Assembly: GCF_004027225.2 (NCBI RefSeq) | Contig: NC_044277.2 | Location: forward strand, 89,726,283 to 89,790,282 | Direction of reading: 5' to 3' | Source of the DNA: Strigops habroptila | Lineage: Eukaryota; Chordata; Aves; Psittaciformes; Psittacidae | Length of the DNA: 64,000 nucleotides | In this document: in pieces, positions 12,501 to 25,708 of the stretch | How the letters are laid out: each line of letters begins with the position of its first letter | How positions within the stretch are numbered: the stretch's first letter is position 1 | Position numbers and translations under genes: made by a program | The notes under the pieces: generated by a model | Seen by the model: the letters and a program-made list of their open reading frames with translations, nothing else | The model's database searches: none | Told to the model about the DNA's origin: nothing

Positions 12501-15500
12501 TTTAAAAAGAAAACATTGTGGGGAGGGTTTTTTATTGTTGTTATTATGCTGGGAGTCTTTTATAGGGGAGGGGGAAATATTACAGTCGTATTTCTCAAAG
12601 AAATGCAGTGGGGCTCCATAAACAGACCTTCACCTCTCTTCAGAAACACTGACCTCTATGAAGCACCTTTGTAGCTTCAGGGCTGTAATTCCACTGCTTC
12701 TCTGAGCTTCACATTTCCCTCTGTCGTGCAACACTAGAACTGGTGAGATCTGGTTGTCAGACCAGGCACTTCCATTTGCGTGCTCGAACATTAACTTGGC
12801 TTGAATATTGGAAATCAACAGAAAGCAAGCCCTGGATATATACTTACACTATGATCATGTCAAAAAGATAAGAGGTGCAAGTCACGTATCTCAGCATGTG
12901 ATCTAAGCCTACAGCTATCAGATGTTAAAACTATCATTCATGCCAAGAGTGACCAGGAGTAGGATGCCAGCTGTTTGTTTTGCGGCATTCAGGTCCCTGG
13001 AAATTCTGTGTGGATAGTATGTGTGCCACACAAGGGGACACTTGCTAGTTTTGCCAACTAAAAAATGTAAATGGTTCAGAAACATCTACTACACAATATG
13101 CAAATGAGAGTTAATCAGGAGGCTTAATGCTATAACATTCAGTGGTTTTGAAGGTAGTCTGTAAGAGAAGGATCTATCCTGTAAGGAATGAAACTGAGGC
13201 ACTGTACTTACTGAGTCTAATGTAAATTCACTGGATTCTCCAATGATTTTTAATAAGTTTTTAAACAAGCACCTGTGAATTTTTGTTTTGTTTTAAGCCT
13301 AACTTACAGTCTGTGCCACAAGTGCCTTTTTTCTTCTTAAGACAATGTTTTATTAAAACTACTTATCAGCCTGGGGGGCACTGAGCAAACACTGAATGTT
13401 ATTTTGAGAAGACCACCCATAGACTGTGAAATGTCATTTGTCAGGGCAATTATTTGCAGTCTGCCTGTACGCGCTGTTCTGTCAGTTCCTGGGGATACAC
13501 CTCGCTAATAGGACTGTAGTGTCTCTAATAATTAGTGAAACTTGGGCAAAGAATAAAAGCATTATTTTTCTTTTCAGTGGAGTTGACTGAAAATAAGTGG
13601 AACTCACATAAAACACTGGACCTGTCCTTGGCTGATGATTTTTAGAAACTGTCTCCAGTCTGATGTTCTATTAAAAGACCCGATCTTTTGTCAAGCTGAA
13701 GAAACTGGAGGAGAGGATCTGCATTAGCTGTTCCATGGTGGAATGCAAATTTGGCGTGAGTCCTACAAATTCCTACTGAGGGTGCAAAGAGGTTTTGCTC
13801 AAAGACAAGCAAAAATTATTTGAAATCACGAACAACATGAAGAGTTTGAAGTACTCTCCTCAGCCTGAAGTGTATGGTGATAAAGGAGGAGGATGTGGGC
13901 AGAAAACAAGCATGTCTGAGGAGACAGGAGAACTAGTGTAGCCCTCATTATGCTAATGGAACACATAGCTGCAATACACATTCCTCTTTTAGGCCACACT
14001 TTTGCTACCAGGCAGAAGTAATTTGACAGCTCTACAGTCTCACTATCATTAAGAAAGAATTAGGTTCTTATGGCTTGTTATCTTGCTTGTCATTTTTGAC
14101 CTTGCATAGACCTTCATTATGCAGGATCAAAACCTTCCATAAAGTATGGAAAGCATAGCAATATATAGTTGCATATTTAAAATGCAAGAAAATAACCAAC
14201 TTGTGCATGTAAAAGAAAAGCCTAAACTGTGTCCAAACTAAGCTAAAGGTACATGCAAACTTTGGAATAACTCCAATAGTGAGGTACATTAGTATGTGTC
14301 CATGAATACTCAAGGTATCTGGATGTTTTGTCCATTATATTCATCTGTTTCATTTACAAGTCCTATAAATACTTCCACTGCAAAAGATGTGGCTCCTCAG
14401 TAGCTCCAGAACAACACAGGGTAGGAAACATAGACAGCTGGATGTTTTTTTCTGGAAGCTCTTGTGGTTGATCTGTCTTCCTAGGGAAGTTAATCATAAA
14501 AACCATAGGATAAACATTTTTGAAATCTGTATCAGAAGTTGATGCAGTTTTTGGAGGAGAGCGCAGTATAGGAACAGGAACAAGAATGATTTTTATGTAA
14601 ATTATTCAGAAACTGGCATTCATATGCATTATTTATGTATGCACAGTGCCCTATGAATATTAAATCTCATCATGTTATGTGAGGACTACACCTTGTAACT
14701 TCATTATTACTCCATAGTTACATCTTCGCCTTACATAAATCAGTGGGAAGAAATAATTTGATTTTGTTCTAACCAGACTGCAATTCCTATATTTTCTATC
14801 AAACGTAATCATGTTACTGTATTTATGTCCAAAATGCTCAGTTACTTCAGAATTGTTTATCCTCATTTAAACCAGCAAACCAAACTGAAATGAGGATTTT
14901 AGAAATGATCCACTATCAGTGAACTTCTCAAAGGCCACCAGGAGACTTGTAAGGCGTTATATTTGTTCCTCCACCTTTCCCTGGTGCTGGTTTTTCCCTT
15001 TCTTTTCAATGAAGATTACGACTGAGATTCATTGGTACCTGTGCCTAATGGCAAATTAAGCATTCTCTATTACATCTTTGGCCAGTTTGTATTTGTCTTT
15101 GGCGTATGGGATAGCTCCAAGCTCTGATCACTGCTCAGTCCCAGGAAAGGCACCATGAGGACAGATGATTTTGTTGTTCTCTTGTTGCTTCCAGCTGTTG
15201 CTCCTTTCAAATCCTTTTAAAGTTCCTTTGCTAGAACTTCCTTGAAAAGTGAGTAGAAGCTGGAAGGAATGCCTCCACCTCCATGACTGCTGCATACTGG
15301 TTGGCGGTGGAGGAAGGCTTACCCAACAGTTCTATTTACTAGTTTCATCCACTTCCTCTGCCACAGATAGCTCTGTGGTTTTCTACTTCCACCAAGTCAT
15401 CTGCGGGAATGAATTAGCAAAAGTTCCTCTTCTTCCATTCCTGTGTAGTTTGTTATGGAAAAAATAAAATATATCTGGTCATGTAATTAAGGAGGATGCA

Positions 15501-16616
15501 AAGGTCTTATTAATGCAGAAGAATTTCTGCCTGTATAAGGACTGACGGATGCAGCTTTAACATTACGTGCTTCCCCCCAAATCTCTCATCTCTAATATGT
15601 TTATAATATAATTCTGACTTCAACTCTCCTCCCTCAAATGAAGGCGTATCAAACTGCCATATATCATCTTAGAATAGACTCTTACTATGCAGGATAGATA
15701 ACCTTTGTTCTCCATGACAGCACTTTTAATATTTTCTCGACTAGCAACTTCTTGAACCTCTTGTTCATGAGACAGGATGCTGGAGCTGCCTTCTTTTCAA
15801 GCTCATCTCTTCTGCATGGAGTCCAGCAGTTCTTGCTTTGGAGCTAAGTAACAGGAATGTGACCCTAATGCTATGAAAGCACAAACCAAACCTTCCACTG
15901 ATTTCAAGAGCCAGGGCTACCTTTATGGTCTCTTCAGTGCTTCTGGTATTGATAATATTTATGGCAGAAACATAGAAAATGAGGAACTTCCAGTGCGAAG
16001 TATTTTTCTTCTCAATAACTCTCTTAAAATTCCTGAGGACCCCGGGATGGAGTTGTACAAAACTTGTAGAAACTTCTGAAAGCATCAGTGTTAGTCTCTA
16101 TCACTGTAAAGCATCTGTAACCCTCAGTTGACTATTTTGGTGTTATATTGTATGTTGTGTACATCATAATATTTGTCTTGCATTACAAACAAGAAATAGA
16201 GAACATATTTGTGTCCTAATTTTGCTAGCAATCCTCTTTTTTAATATATCTAAGCACAAGACTGATAATTATAATTTAAAAAAAACCCCATTCTTCATAG
16301 CTTAGGGGCTTAAACTTTTATATTCTTCCTTTATTCTGAATGTATCCCACAGGAAACAACTCTCTGTAATAATCACCTTGCCTACACTTCTTCAGTCACA
16401 CATTACGTTCTCTCTCCCACTTTCTTTCAGGTTAATATTAGTGTTTGTCAGCAGCAGACCTTTTTTTCCAAGGCTCTGAGTCATTACAGTAAGTTATGTT
16501 CTCAACAGAGTTCAGGGTAGGGAAAAAAACCAACCCTATGCCTACATGTATCTGACTTAGAAAACCAGAAGGCTACTCATACCTTTTAAATGCCAAGCGT
16601 TCAATTACTTTCCCCT

Positions 16617-16735
16617 TGAGGGTTTTGGGGTTTTTTTGGGGGGGTGTGTTTGGTTCTTTTTTTTTTTTTTTTTTTTTTTTTTGGTTCCTTTTGGGGTTTT
16701 TTTTAATTTATTTTATTTTATTTTATTTTATTTGG
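16617..16735 (+). repeat. G/T-rich low-complexity tract with poly-T and (TTTTA)n
   Basis: GGGG-T7-GGGGGGG blocks are followed by 26 T (16,657-16,682), another GGGG block, and a (TTTTA)n array at 16,706-16,733. The G blocks could support a G-quadruplex. No gene is associated with it. Confidence 0.9.
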
Positions 16736-19700
16736 AAAAGCCAAATGTGCTGCAGTAGGTTACTTAAGCTCATGATGAAGAATGTTGGCTTCAGATTTTT
16801 CCAAAGCATGACAGCTTTATTCCAAGTATTTCTTTAGCAGAGGTTGGTCAGTTGGTTTTATGGCCTAGCTCACACAGAGTTCAATCTACTCCTCTGTAGG
16901 TATCTGTGCATATTACAAAACCATCGCACCTGTTATCTTGAACAGGGATCTGTGTTGATAAGAGGTCCAGTCAATAGCAGAGGTTTCGCAAGTTTGGCTT
17001 CGGGGCTTGACAGAGCACAAGGAAGCATTCAGAGAGATGGAAAGTACAGTTTCTGGCTCCAGCTACTGTTGTCTTTCCCTGTCCTGCCCCCTGAGGTGCT
17101 CTGCTGTTCTTTGGAAGCCTCCTCTGGGGATCATACCTAACTCAAACCAGACCTGTTTCACCTGAACGTTTTTCTAGACAGGTAGGCTTTTCAACTGGAG
17201 GTAATGGATTTCCCTTTCTGAGGGTAGAGCTCTTTCTGGACTGCAGCTCAAATGTGACTCCACGCTCCTGTCCTAAAGACTTTGTAATGAGGCAGGCAAG
17301 GATTTCCCTCATAGGGATGAATGCCACAGAAGCATATAAATATGCATGCATTGTTATTTTTCTTATTGTTACATATCCCCTAGTCAGAAAGAGCTCTTAG
17401 CAGCTGTTGAAACTGCATTATAATTCAAAATGAACTGTAAATCCCTGAGATGGATGAAGGTATCAAGATGGATGATCTTGGAATGATCAGTGAGAGGCTG
17501 CTAGTGATTTCACTGCTGCGCTTGTCAGTCACAGTGGAAGATGACAATGCGGATTGAAAGGGTGATGGCAGAGAATCAGAAGGACACACCAAAGGCTAAA
17601 GGACAGGTGTTATAAACCATTCTCCAGCATGCAAGGTTATATTTTTAAACTATATTCTATACTGCTTGCAAAGAAGCAGATATGATCCTTGGAGCAATTG
17701 AGGTAGAGTGTTCCTGTCTTCCATTTTAACTTCTGCATCTCTGTATTGCCAGTCTTTCTTCTTTTTTCTGGTTTTCCGTTGAAGAAAGTCAGTTGGTCTA
17801 AAAAGGCAAATGGCCCCTGGTCCATAGATAACGGATCCAGCTTGGAAAGACCTATTATTCAGTAGTCATCATAGCAAAAACAAACTCCCCAAAATGCAAA
17901 AAGGGAAGGTGCTAGTAATTCTGCAAGATGCAAGGAAGGTGGCTTGCAGTATTCTTGTTGTTTGGTTTTGCTTTAATTTGTGTTTAGGAATGAAAATGTT
18001 TGTCACACTTCTCAAAATAGGAACACAGTTTGCATAAGCCAGATCCACAACTAAGGTGGCACTGAGACGCCTACTTAATCCAACCATATTTAGTGGGGTG
18101 CCAATATAGAAACTGCCATACCAGATTCTACCTGGAGTTCATATAGCTCGCCCTTATCTTTGATACTGTCTGGGTGCTTTGAAGAAGCATGTAAGAAATC
18201 TTAAGAGAGGAAACCCAGGGAGTAATCTGCTCATAGGGCTTCTTATTTTCTAATCTGTACTAAAAAAAAAAAAATGTACTCTGAGGGGGTATCTATCTTC
18301 TTGGGTTTCTTCTTAAAAGCCAGAAAACCCGCCTTTGCTACTTGATATATAGGGTTTTTTTAATACTGAAATGAAAATTTAACCTTTCAGAATCCACCAG
18401 TTTTGAACACCAGTAATGTCTGGTGGCAATGGATTTCAGAGGGCATTTACACCTGGTCTTTTAAGCAGAGTATCTGCAAATATGGGAAGACTAAGCTTGA
18501 TTGCTTTCTGACACTCATCTTGGCCAGAACTTATGGGTCCAAATTTATCAAAGCATCACTTTATCACTGCCTTCTTCAATTTCTGATCTGCTTCCAAAAT
18601 CACTACACTAAGACCTGCTGGAAGAAACAGGGTCCTGGCCCTCTTGTGAGGGATGCCTGTGCAACTTTATAGCATGGTCCTTGTTAGCCCCTAGTGCTTG
18701 GCTTCATCAGGATTCCAAACAGCGTGCAGCCTCAATAATGCTAAACTAGATGAACTGGAAGCCACCAAGAAACAACTGTGCTATATTTCAGTTTATTAAC
18801 CATGCAAGCCCACTTTCAGATATGGGAAAGGCAAATTATAATTGAAAAGATCTCAGTAGAAACATGTTCTGCTTTCATGGCCTATGGCTATGCATGTTTA
18901 AGCTATCATGCCATGACACTGTGCTATTTGATTTATGTTTTTACTGATGCTTTGACTGACTAGTTTGTTGCAATGTACTGCTAAATGGAGGAAAAATCAG
19001 AAACTGCATCAGGCAACCACTCTGTATTTCATTCTAGAAAATAGCTGGCAATTATAATTACTCACCATGTTTCTGGCTCAGAATAAAAGTGGCATTACAC
19101 AAATACCACACTGAACATTCATCGTGATTAGAAAATGCTCCATACCTTGGAGTGCAGTGGAGACATAAGAATAATTTTAAATGCAAATTAAATTGTGGGG
19201 GTAGCAAAGAGAACAGATAAAAGACAGTAAAACAAAGCCTTTCACTTTCCTCAAATTAGCAAGCTAATGTAGTATAGAAAAAAAAAAAAAAGCAGTTCTA
19301 CTCAGATCTGTGCTAAGAGCTTTCATTTCATCATAATATAAAACAGCAGATCCATCACCTTTCTCTATTCAGTACTCTTGATTTCGAGGTTGAAGTGAAA
19401 ATTAGAAGCTGTTCATTCTGGCTCACAGACTGGGTAGCATTTACTTAGTCTTATTGCATGACAGTAGGATGGAAAGAGGTCAGTAACACTGGTGAGTACT
19501 TATATCCTGCATCTGATTTTATTTATTTATTTTTAAAATTTTTCACAGTGCTTTGGCTTTTTATCAATGTGTAATTCCCGAAAAAAACCTACATCGTGTA
19601 TTTTGTAAAAGGCTGAATCTTAAGCAGAAACGCAGTGATTCCTTGAGAATGCTTGTATCAGATGTTAGAGCTCCTTCAAGAATGAATTAATTACTTAAAG

Positions 19701-21585
19701 TAGGAAATCTGTAATAGGAAAGGTTTCTGGATAATCTATATATTTCATAGCATCACTGGAACATTTTGTGTGTTGCTTTCTCTGTCTGCCTGGTTCAACA
19801 AGCAGTAACAGATAAGACATGAATCTCTTCAAGATGTTATTTGCATTATGTGCATAGCAATACATTTAACAATCTCGTTACCCTTGTGGTAAATGGTGGA
19901 GAAAGTAGGTGTTTTACTTACTGAAAGCAAATTATTAGACAAAATACAATGTTAAGGTTAATCATTATGAAACACTTAAAAAGATCTGAGAATATGAGAT
20001 GCAACAAGGAAGATTAGAGTGAAAACCAAAATCTTAAGGAAATGGTGTAAATTTTTTTTTTTTCTTTCCCTTGGGAAAGTTTTTATCAAATTAAAACCAG
20101 GGGCTTAATTTTTCAGGATGAAGGGTGAGGGGGAGTAGGGGAGATGATCGTAGTGTCACCTCCTGTTGCTAAGTAACAACATCTCCTGGCCATTTTTATC
20201 TGATAAAGGAAGTCCAGTTGACGTTATGCATTATTCATCAGAGTTCCAATCAAACAATCAAAATTGTTTGCTTACACTGGGGACATTTAGTAAGATCAAA
20301 GAAACCCTCCTTGAAACTACTGGAGCTTACGCCACTGCCAGGCAGCTCTCGATACTCTGCAGTAAGTATCGTTTCTGGTTTGGGAGTGCTACAGTAAAGT
20401 GAATGCTGAGGAATTTTAAAAGTTTTCTTACCAGGACAAGCTTCTGAATTTTAGAAAGGACTGCATGTTGATAGATGAAAACTGAATCGAAGGGAAAAGG
20501 GAAAGCTTTGGAACCCTGGTTTCCTGATTTTTGCCAATGTAATTAAAAGAATTGCTTGAAGCAAGGGTCAGACTCCTGCCCCAAACCTTTAGGTAAGAAG
20601 GTTAGGTTTGCATGGAAAAGGGCTATAGAGGTATTTTTGTCTGTCTGTCTTAAAAGAAATGTTATGCAGAGCTGTTTGTATGCTTATGATTATATGTTGT
20701 AGCTAACTGAGGTGTGGATGAGAGAACTGGATTGTGTGTTTTCTACAAATCCTGCTTTTTAATGTGAGTTGTTCGGAGTAGAAGAAAATGCAGAAGGTAG
20801 CCAGAAGGCTGGAGAAGGGTCATAATAATGTGCATAACCCCGGGAACTCTGCCCGGTAAAGGCAAACCTGACTCAGTGTGCATCTTCAACAGTTGTATTC
20901 TAGGATCTAGACAGATCTGAGGTTCAGAAGAATGGCAAACATATAAATCTTATCTAAGAAGCTGTGCTAGGAGTAGCCTAACATTTCTTAATGATTGCTC
21001 TTATCACGTTTTTTTAAAGCTGATGGTGGGATGTTCTGTTGCTGCTACTGGTCAATAAGAGGGGAGAGGGAAGGTAAGGTTGGCTTCTGGTCATTTAGGT
21101 GGAATGAAATATCCAGAATACTGTATATGCCAAAGCAGTGCGTTAGAAAGGAATAAGCAGCACAAATACTATCTTTAATATAGTTTATTACAGTAGTGCC
21201 TACTCGGGAGGTGCTGGCTGTGGATCTGGCTAAAGGAGTTCCCTGCCCCAAGCTTTTCTGATCGTCTTTTTAAGAGCAAATGTAACAGGCAGGTGAATCT
21301 AAGTATGTAGTATAAGAAATGGAGACTGTGTCTAGCATAAAGGTGGTGGAACTAGGAATCTTGCTAATAACTGCAGTAGGACTTTTCTTTGATGTTTTTA
21401 GACGAGGATTTAAAGCGAACACCCTAAAATAGAAAAGGATACCTATGAAGTTCTATGAATAGTGATTTGAAAATGCTTTGACCCTAATATGCCAAATGAA
21501 GTACTTCAGTGACTGCCTACACAATTCTTTCCACAAAGAAACTCACCAGCTTTTTTCTGCCTAACATCTCTGTAATCTTTCCCAG

Positions 21586-21703
21586 GAATCTGACTGATCA
21601 TCCATACCGGAGTATTGTAGAAAAACATAAAGTTCCTTCAAAATGGACTACTTTTTGGATGTCGAATCTGCTCAGAGACTGTTTTACAGTCAAGGAGCTC
21701 AAG
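21586..21703 (+). CDS. PHACTR1: PHACTR1 first coding exon (5'UTR plus codons 1-20)
   Basis: This exon encodes the N-terminus of phosphatase and actin regulator 1, which binds G-actin through RPEL repeats and protein phosphatase 1 through its C-terminus. The start ATG is at 21,643-21,645 with A at -3 and G at +4. An in-frame TAA at 21,628 rules out an earlier start in this exon. Twenty codons read MDYFLDVESA then QRLFYSQGAQ, plus one G, ending at the donor CAAG/GTAAGAA (21,704). This matches the human PHACTR1 N-terminus as I remember it, but without the human internal repeat of the LDVESA segment. The exon probably begins after the acceptor TTTCCCAG (21,578-21,585), leaving 57 bases of 5'UTR. 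The trailing G plus CT of exon A or B makes the Ala codon of the conserved AQARR junction. The acceptor is less certain than the coding part. Confidence 0.88.
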
Positions 21704-24700
21704 GTAAGAAACTCTGGTCCTGACTCAAAAAATGACTATTTTAACTGTACAGTTAAGAAGTATAGGGCCAGACAACGGCCAGTCCTTGTGGCTGACCTAC
21801 CAAAGTGTACACAGGCCACAGGGAAAGGCCTTCAAAATGTATGAGTTGTGAAAGGAATTACAAGAAGAGTAATAATAGGGTTGATCTGCCCTCTCAGAGG
21901 ATAAGGAAAAGGTGTGAAAGCTGTTGGGTGTGCAGCAGGAGCAAAAGGAACTGCCAAGATCCAGAATATGCTGTTGCAGAATCCAAATGGACAAGTCGGA
22001 GGGGACAGCAATGGTCCGCTGCTTGCTGTGTAAACCTGTGGTGTCCTTCCCCTTCTTCTTTGCTTATTGATGCTGTCAGGATCATAATGTGGTGTTAGTC
22101 AGCACTGCAGGAATTGGTTTGGGAAACTCTGAGGCAGTCCAGCACGCTGTACGCAACTAGCAGGCTCTCACTGGTCTGCATCCTTCCCTTTGAAATGCTG
22201 CACCCCCCACAGCCCCCAAGCAGCAGCAGTGTGAGAGAGGGAAAGAGTAATCAAGCTTCTTTGCTTTAATGTAGTTGAGACTTGTTCACGACACAGATGA
22301 TATTTTTGGTAAAGTCAGTTCATGTTTTTCTCACCAGTTCTATTTCTGGATAAAATTTGCAACTTCAGAGAGAAGGGTTTTTTGTTCCTTAAACTTTAAA
22401 CACAGTATTAAATGGAAGAAAACTGTAAGAACCAAGTAGTTCTACCAGTCTTTTTTGTTATTACATACTACCTGTTTTCTGGAAATGCAATCCAACTTTT
22501 TTCCATTATTAATTTCATCACTTGTTAATGAAATTCAAAGTCCAGCCAACAGAGTTCTGCCTTCCCTATGGAGGCCATTCTCCCAGAGCAAGACCTAATC
22601 CACCCAGGGGGATACCACCATGGGGGTCAGCACCACCTTGGCTCAGCAGAGGTGCTGCTGCCTAACACATGCTGCATTGTCCAGCTGCTGTCCCAGTTGT
22701 GGTAGATTTTCATCTGTACAAGTCACTGAAAAGCTTTCTTGTCACAGCACAGCCTCCTGCATTGAACAACAGAAGCAAAGGCTTAAGCACATCAAAATCA
22801 GGGGAAAAAAAATGGCTGGGGGCAATAACTGATTTTGCTGGCTTTTTCTCCATCTCTGAAAAGCAATGGACACCTGAGCATTGCTACAGAAGTAATATTA
22901 AAATAAGTTCCTCAATATCCCTATGAGAACAAACCCCCTTCTATTCCATAGAAACTAAAATTAATGAATCTACAACTTACTGTTTTACAAGCTATAGCAA
23001 TTTATCAACAGCATCCCTGTGCACTACAAGGTACAGAGGGGACTACAGAAGGAGTATGTATTCATGCAATGAAAGTCTATTACAGTAATGTACATAAGGT
23101 GACTAAGAAGGGTTGTATAGGCAACCTTCACTGTAAGTATTTCCAAGAAGGCAAATGAAAAAAAACCCATATTTGGAGAAATGGTATTTTTAGCATATAT
23201 AGAAATGCTTGTACTGATTGGTTAGACGCATGACTGAAATTTTAACCTTGGCACCTGCTTGATTTTGTGTTTTAATGCAATTATTTTGCCTTTTTAAAAT
23301 GCAAAATGAGGAAAAAAATCCACCATGCAGAACTGTATTCCTTGATACAAAAGTCATCAGCAGGGAGTTGACCTTTATATCTGTCATGCGGGCTTCTATC
23401 CATTGGCCAAAACAAGTAAGAACCAACACTGTGACTTAGGGATTTTTTTGTCCCCCTGCTTGTGAATGCTTCAGGAAAGATGCCAACGACATGCTTCCAC
23501 TGTGCACCACAGTGTAGTACAGAGGCTCCTAAACGCTAATTACTTCCACAACTGGAAACAATACATTGACATAAGAGCCAGGCTGCACTTACGCTCTGCC
23601 CACTTCCACTTTTCACCTTTCTTTTTGCTCCTTTTACTGCATTTTTCCTAGCTCCTGTCCTTTACATCTCTTACCTCACATGCTTGTGAGACCTCTTCCC
23701 CAAACTCTATCTTCGTCTCTCTGTGTTTGAGGTCAGCTGCTTTCCAACAAGCAGAGAAATTGTTCTAAGCACAGAAGTGACAACACTTCTGCTCTACATC
23801 GTCAAATGATGCAACACAGCAGCCCCCTGGCAACAGGAGAGGTGCTGGAGTGGAACGATGGATGGACAACCCTGCTAGTAATAGGTGTGGCAGACAAAGT
23901 GTGGCCTGTGCAGAGAGGTGTTTCAGGAGGCTTTCACTGTCTGAGGTAGCACTGAGCACCTCTGAGGTGACAGAGATGGCTTCAGCAGGCTAAACAATAA
24001 ACCTCTGGAAGAGTTTCATCATCAGGTTTTCCTGTAGCAAATGCCTTTATCGCCATCCTTAGCCCCAGACTTCTTGATGGTAGCATCCCCTTACTCTGAG
24101 CTATCTTACCCCCTATACACGACAAGGAACTAAACCCTACTGAATGTGCATTGTTACTGCCTGTACAGCTATGATAACTCCTGTTGTCCTCGTACATTGT
24201 GCCAAGTTTTAAGGCTGTCTTCCAAAGAACAGGCATTTCTACATGAGATTATGGCGTGATTTCTCCAAACATGGGCAAAAATAACATATTTCTTTCCTTA
24301 TCCGCCTTCTGAGAAACAGTTAAGCTGTGTTAGCTATAACTTTCTGTGGGGAAAAAAAAGAACCCAACCCAAGAACCAAACAAAAAAATGCACTGAGTGT
24401 GAGGCACCCATCCACCACAAATAGCACAGCTCAAGTAGCTAGTTTGGAACTGAATAGAAGGTCTGCAAGAAAGCATTATCACAAAATCTTCCTAATGGGA
24501 TCACAAGTAACTATTTGATCTTTATATAATAACATGATGCTATTAGCAAGTCATGCTATCAAACAGCATGTGTATATGCATTAAAACTGCATTATGACAG
24601 GAATGAGTGAAAGAAGACTAGTGTTCTGCCATTTAATTAGAAACAGCATCAGAGCATATTATATGTATTATTATTACTTTAGTTATATTATTAGTTACTG

Positions 24701-25567
24701 CATTACAAAATGCTCTGTTTGCAGACTGTAGAATGGGGGTTTATCACTCACTTCAAATCCATGAGATTTGAAGATTTCTGCCTTTTAATCCTTTGATCCT
24801 CCAAATCAAGACAAAAACTCCTTTCCAATGTTTTCACATTAATGATATGACAATGTTACAAACGGCAGCTGTAAAGCACGCATTCTCTTCTGAACCCACT
24901 CCTTGTGGGTGGAAGAAAAGGGAAGGAATAGGACCATAAGATGTTGGGAAGGAACTTAGAGCGATGATGGCATTGTTAGCAGATGTTATCAAATCGCAGC
25001 TGACATCATGTCTTGTGTAGTTGAATGCAGGATACTTTGACCTCAGCAAACGGACTGAAACAGGGTTTTGGCCCCCAGCAACTAAACAGTTCTCTTCCTG
25101 CCTGCACTAACACCCACACCTCGTCCCTACTCCTGCAGAAAGCTGCAGAACTGCCTATTCTGCTGTAGGGTAGGAGGAGAGAGGTGTTACCTTATCGGCT
25201 GCCTCCTCTCCCATCTTCTCCTTCTGCAGAAGCAGCCATCACCTCACTCCCGTGGGCTGAGCACAGTACAGAGGATGTTTGGCCATTCAGGCTGCATCTA
25301 CTGTTCAAACAGCTGTTGCCTGTTTCCTCCAAGGAAAGCGAAGCAGGAGGGATGGAAAAGTCACAAAAGCTGGATCTGGCAGTAGGATTATCTAGATTTA
25401 AAAAACTTTGTAAATGAAGCCAGCTGGCTGTAGTCTTCAGAAACAAGCCAGAAATATCCTAAGCTCTGCAGTTCTCCCTGACTGTCTTTCTGTGGCCGTA
25501 TGTTGGGATCTAGGAGATGGGGGGGTGCCCTTGCCAAGTGCGTAATGCCTGGTGATGCATCTGCAAA

Positions 25568-25708
25568 TCAGAAGCAGGAAAGAAGTGACTGTGATTGGAC
25601 CCAGCCCTGCCTAGGAAATCTGATCTGAAATCAGCAGGCAAAAGAAAGAGTGACTGTGATCCCCTGGACCCAGCCCCTTGCCCTAGGAAAGTCTGAATCT
25701 GAAATCTA
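25568..25708 (+). repeat. Two-copy local tandem duplication (about 65-75 bp unit)
   Basis: Copy one runs from about 25,571 to 25,632 and copy two from about 25,635 to 25,708. Both contain, in order, AGCAGG, AAGAA or AAAGA, GTGACTGTGAT, TGGACCCAGCCC, CCTAGGAAA, TCTGA and TCTGAAAT. The second copy has small insertions. It lies in an intron with no coding content. Confidence 0.85.

Larger units (their letters stand above)
1..21585. other. Non-coding DNA upstream of the first coding exon
   Basis: No exon or RNA gene is recognisable in this 21.6-kb stretch. The open frames are short, show no family resemblance and lack paired splice signals. It is AT-rich, with scattered homopolymer and microsatellite tracts, one old CR1 fragment near 9.4 kb and a weak MIR-like fragment near 2.5 kb, each listed separately. 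Because the first coding exon seems to be preceded by a splice acceptor, this stretch is most likely an intron behind untranslated 5' exons of PHACTR1. A promoter or 5'-UTR exon hidden here cannot be excluded by eye. Confidence 0.6.

Noticed and set aside
21509..21844. 111-codon open frame covering the first coding exon
   Set aside because: It is in a different frame from the PHACTR1 start exon and runs through the donor. The frame that matches PHACTR1 is the one starting at 21,643.
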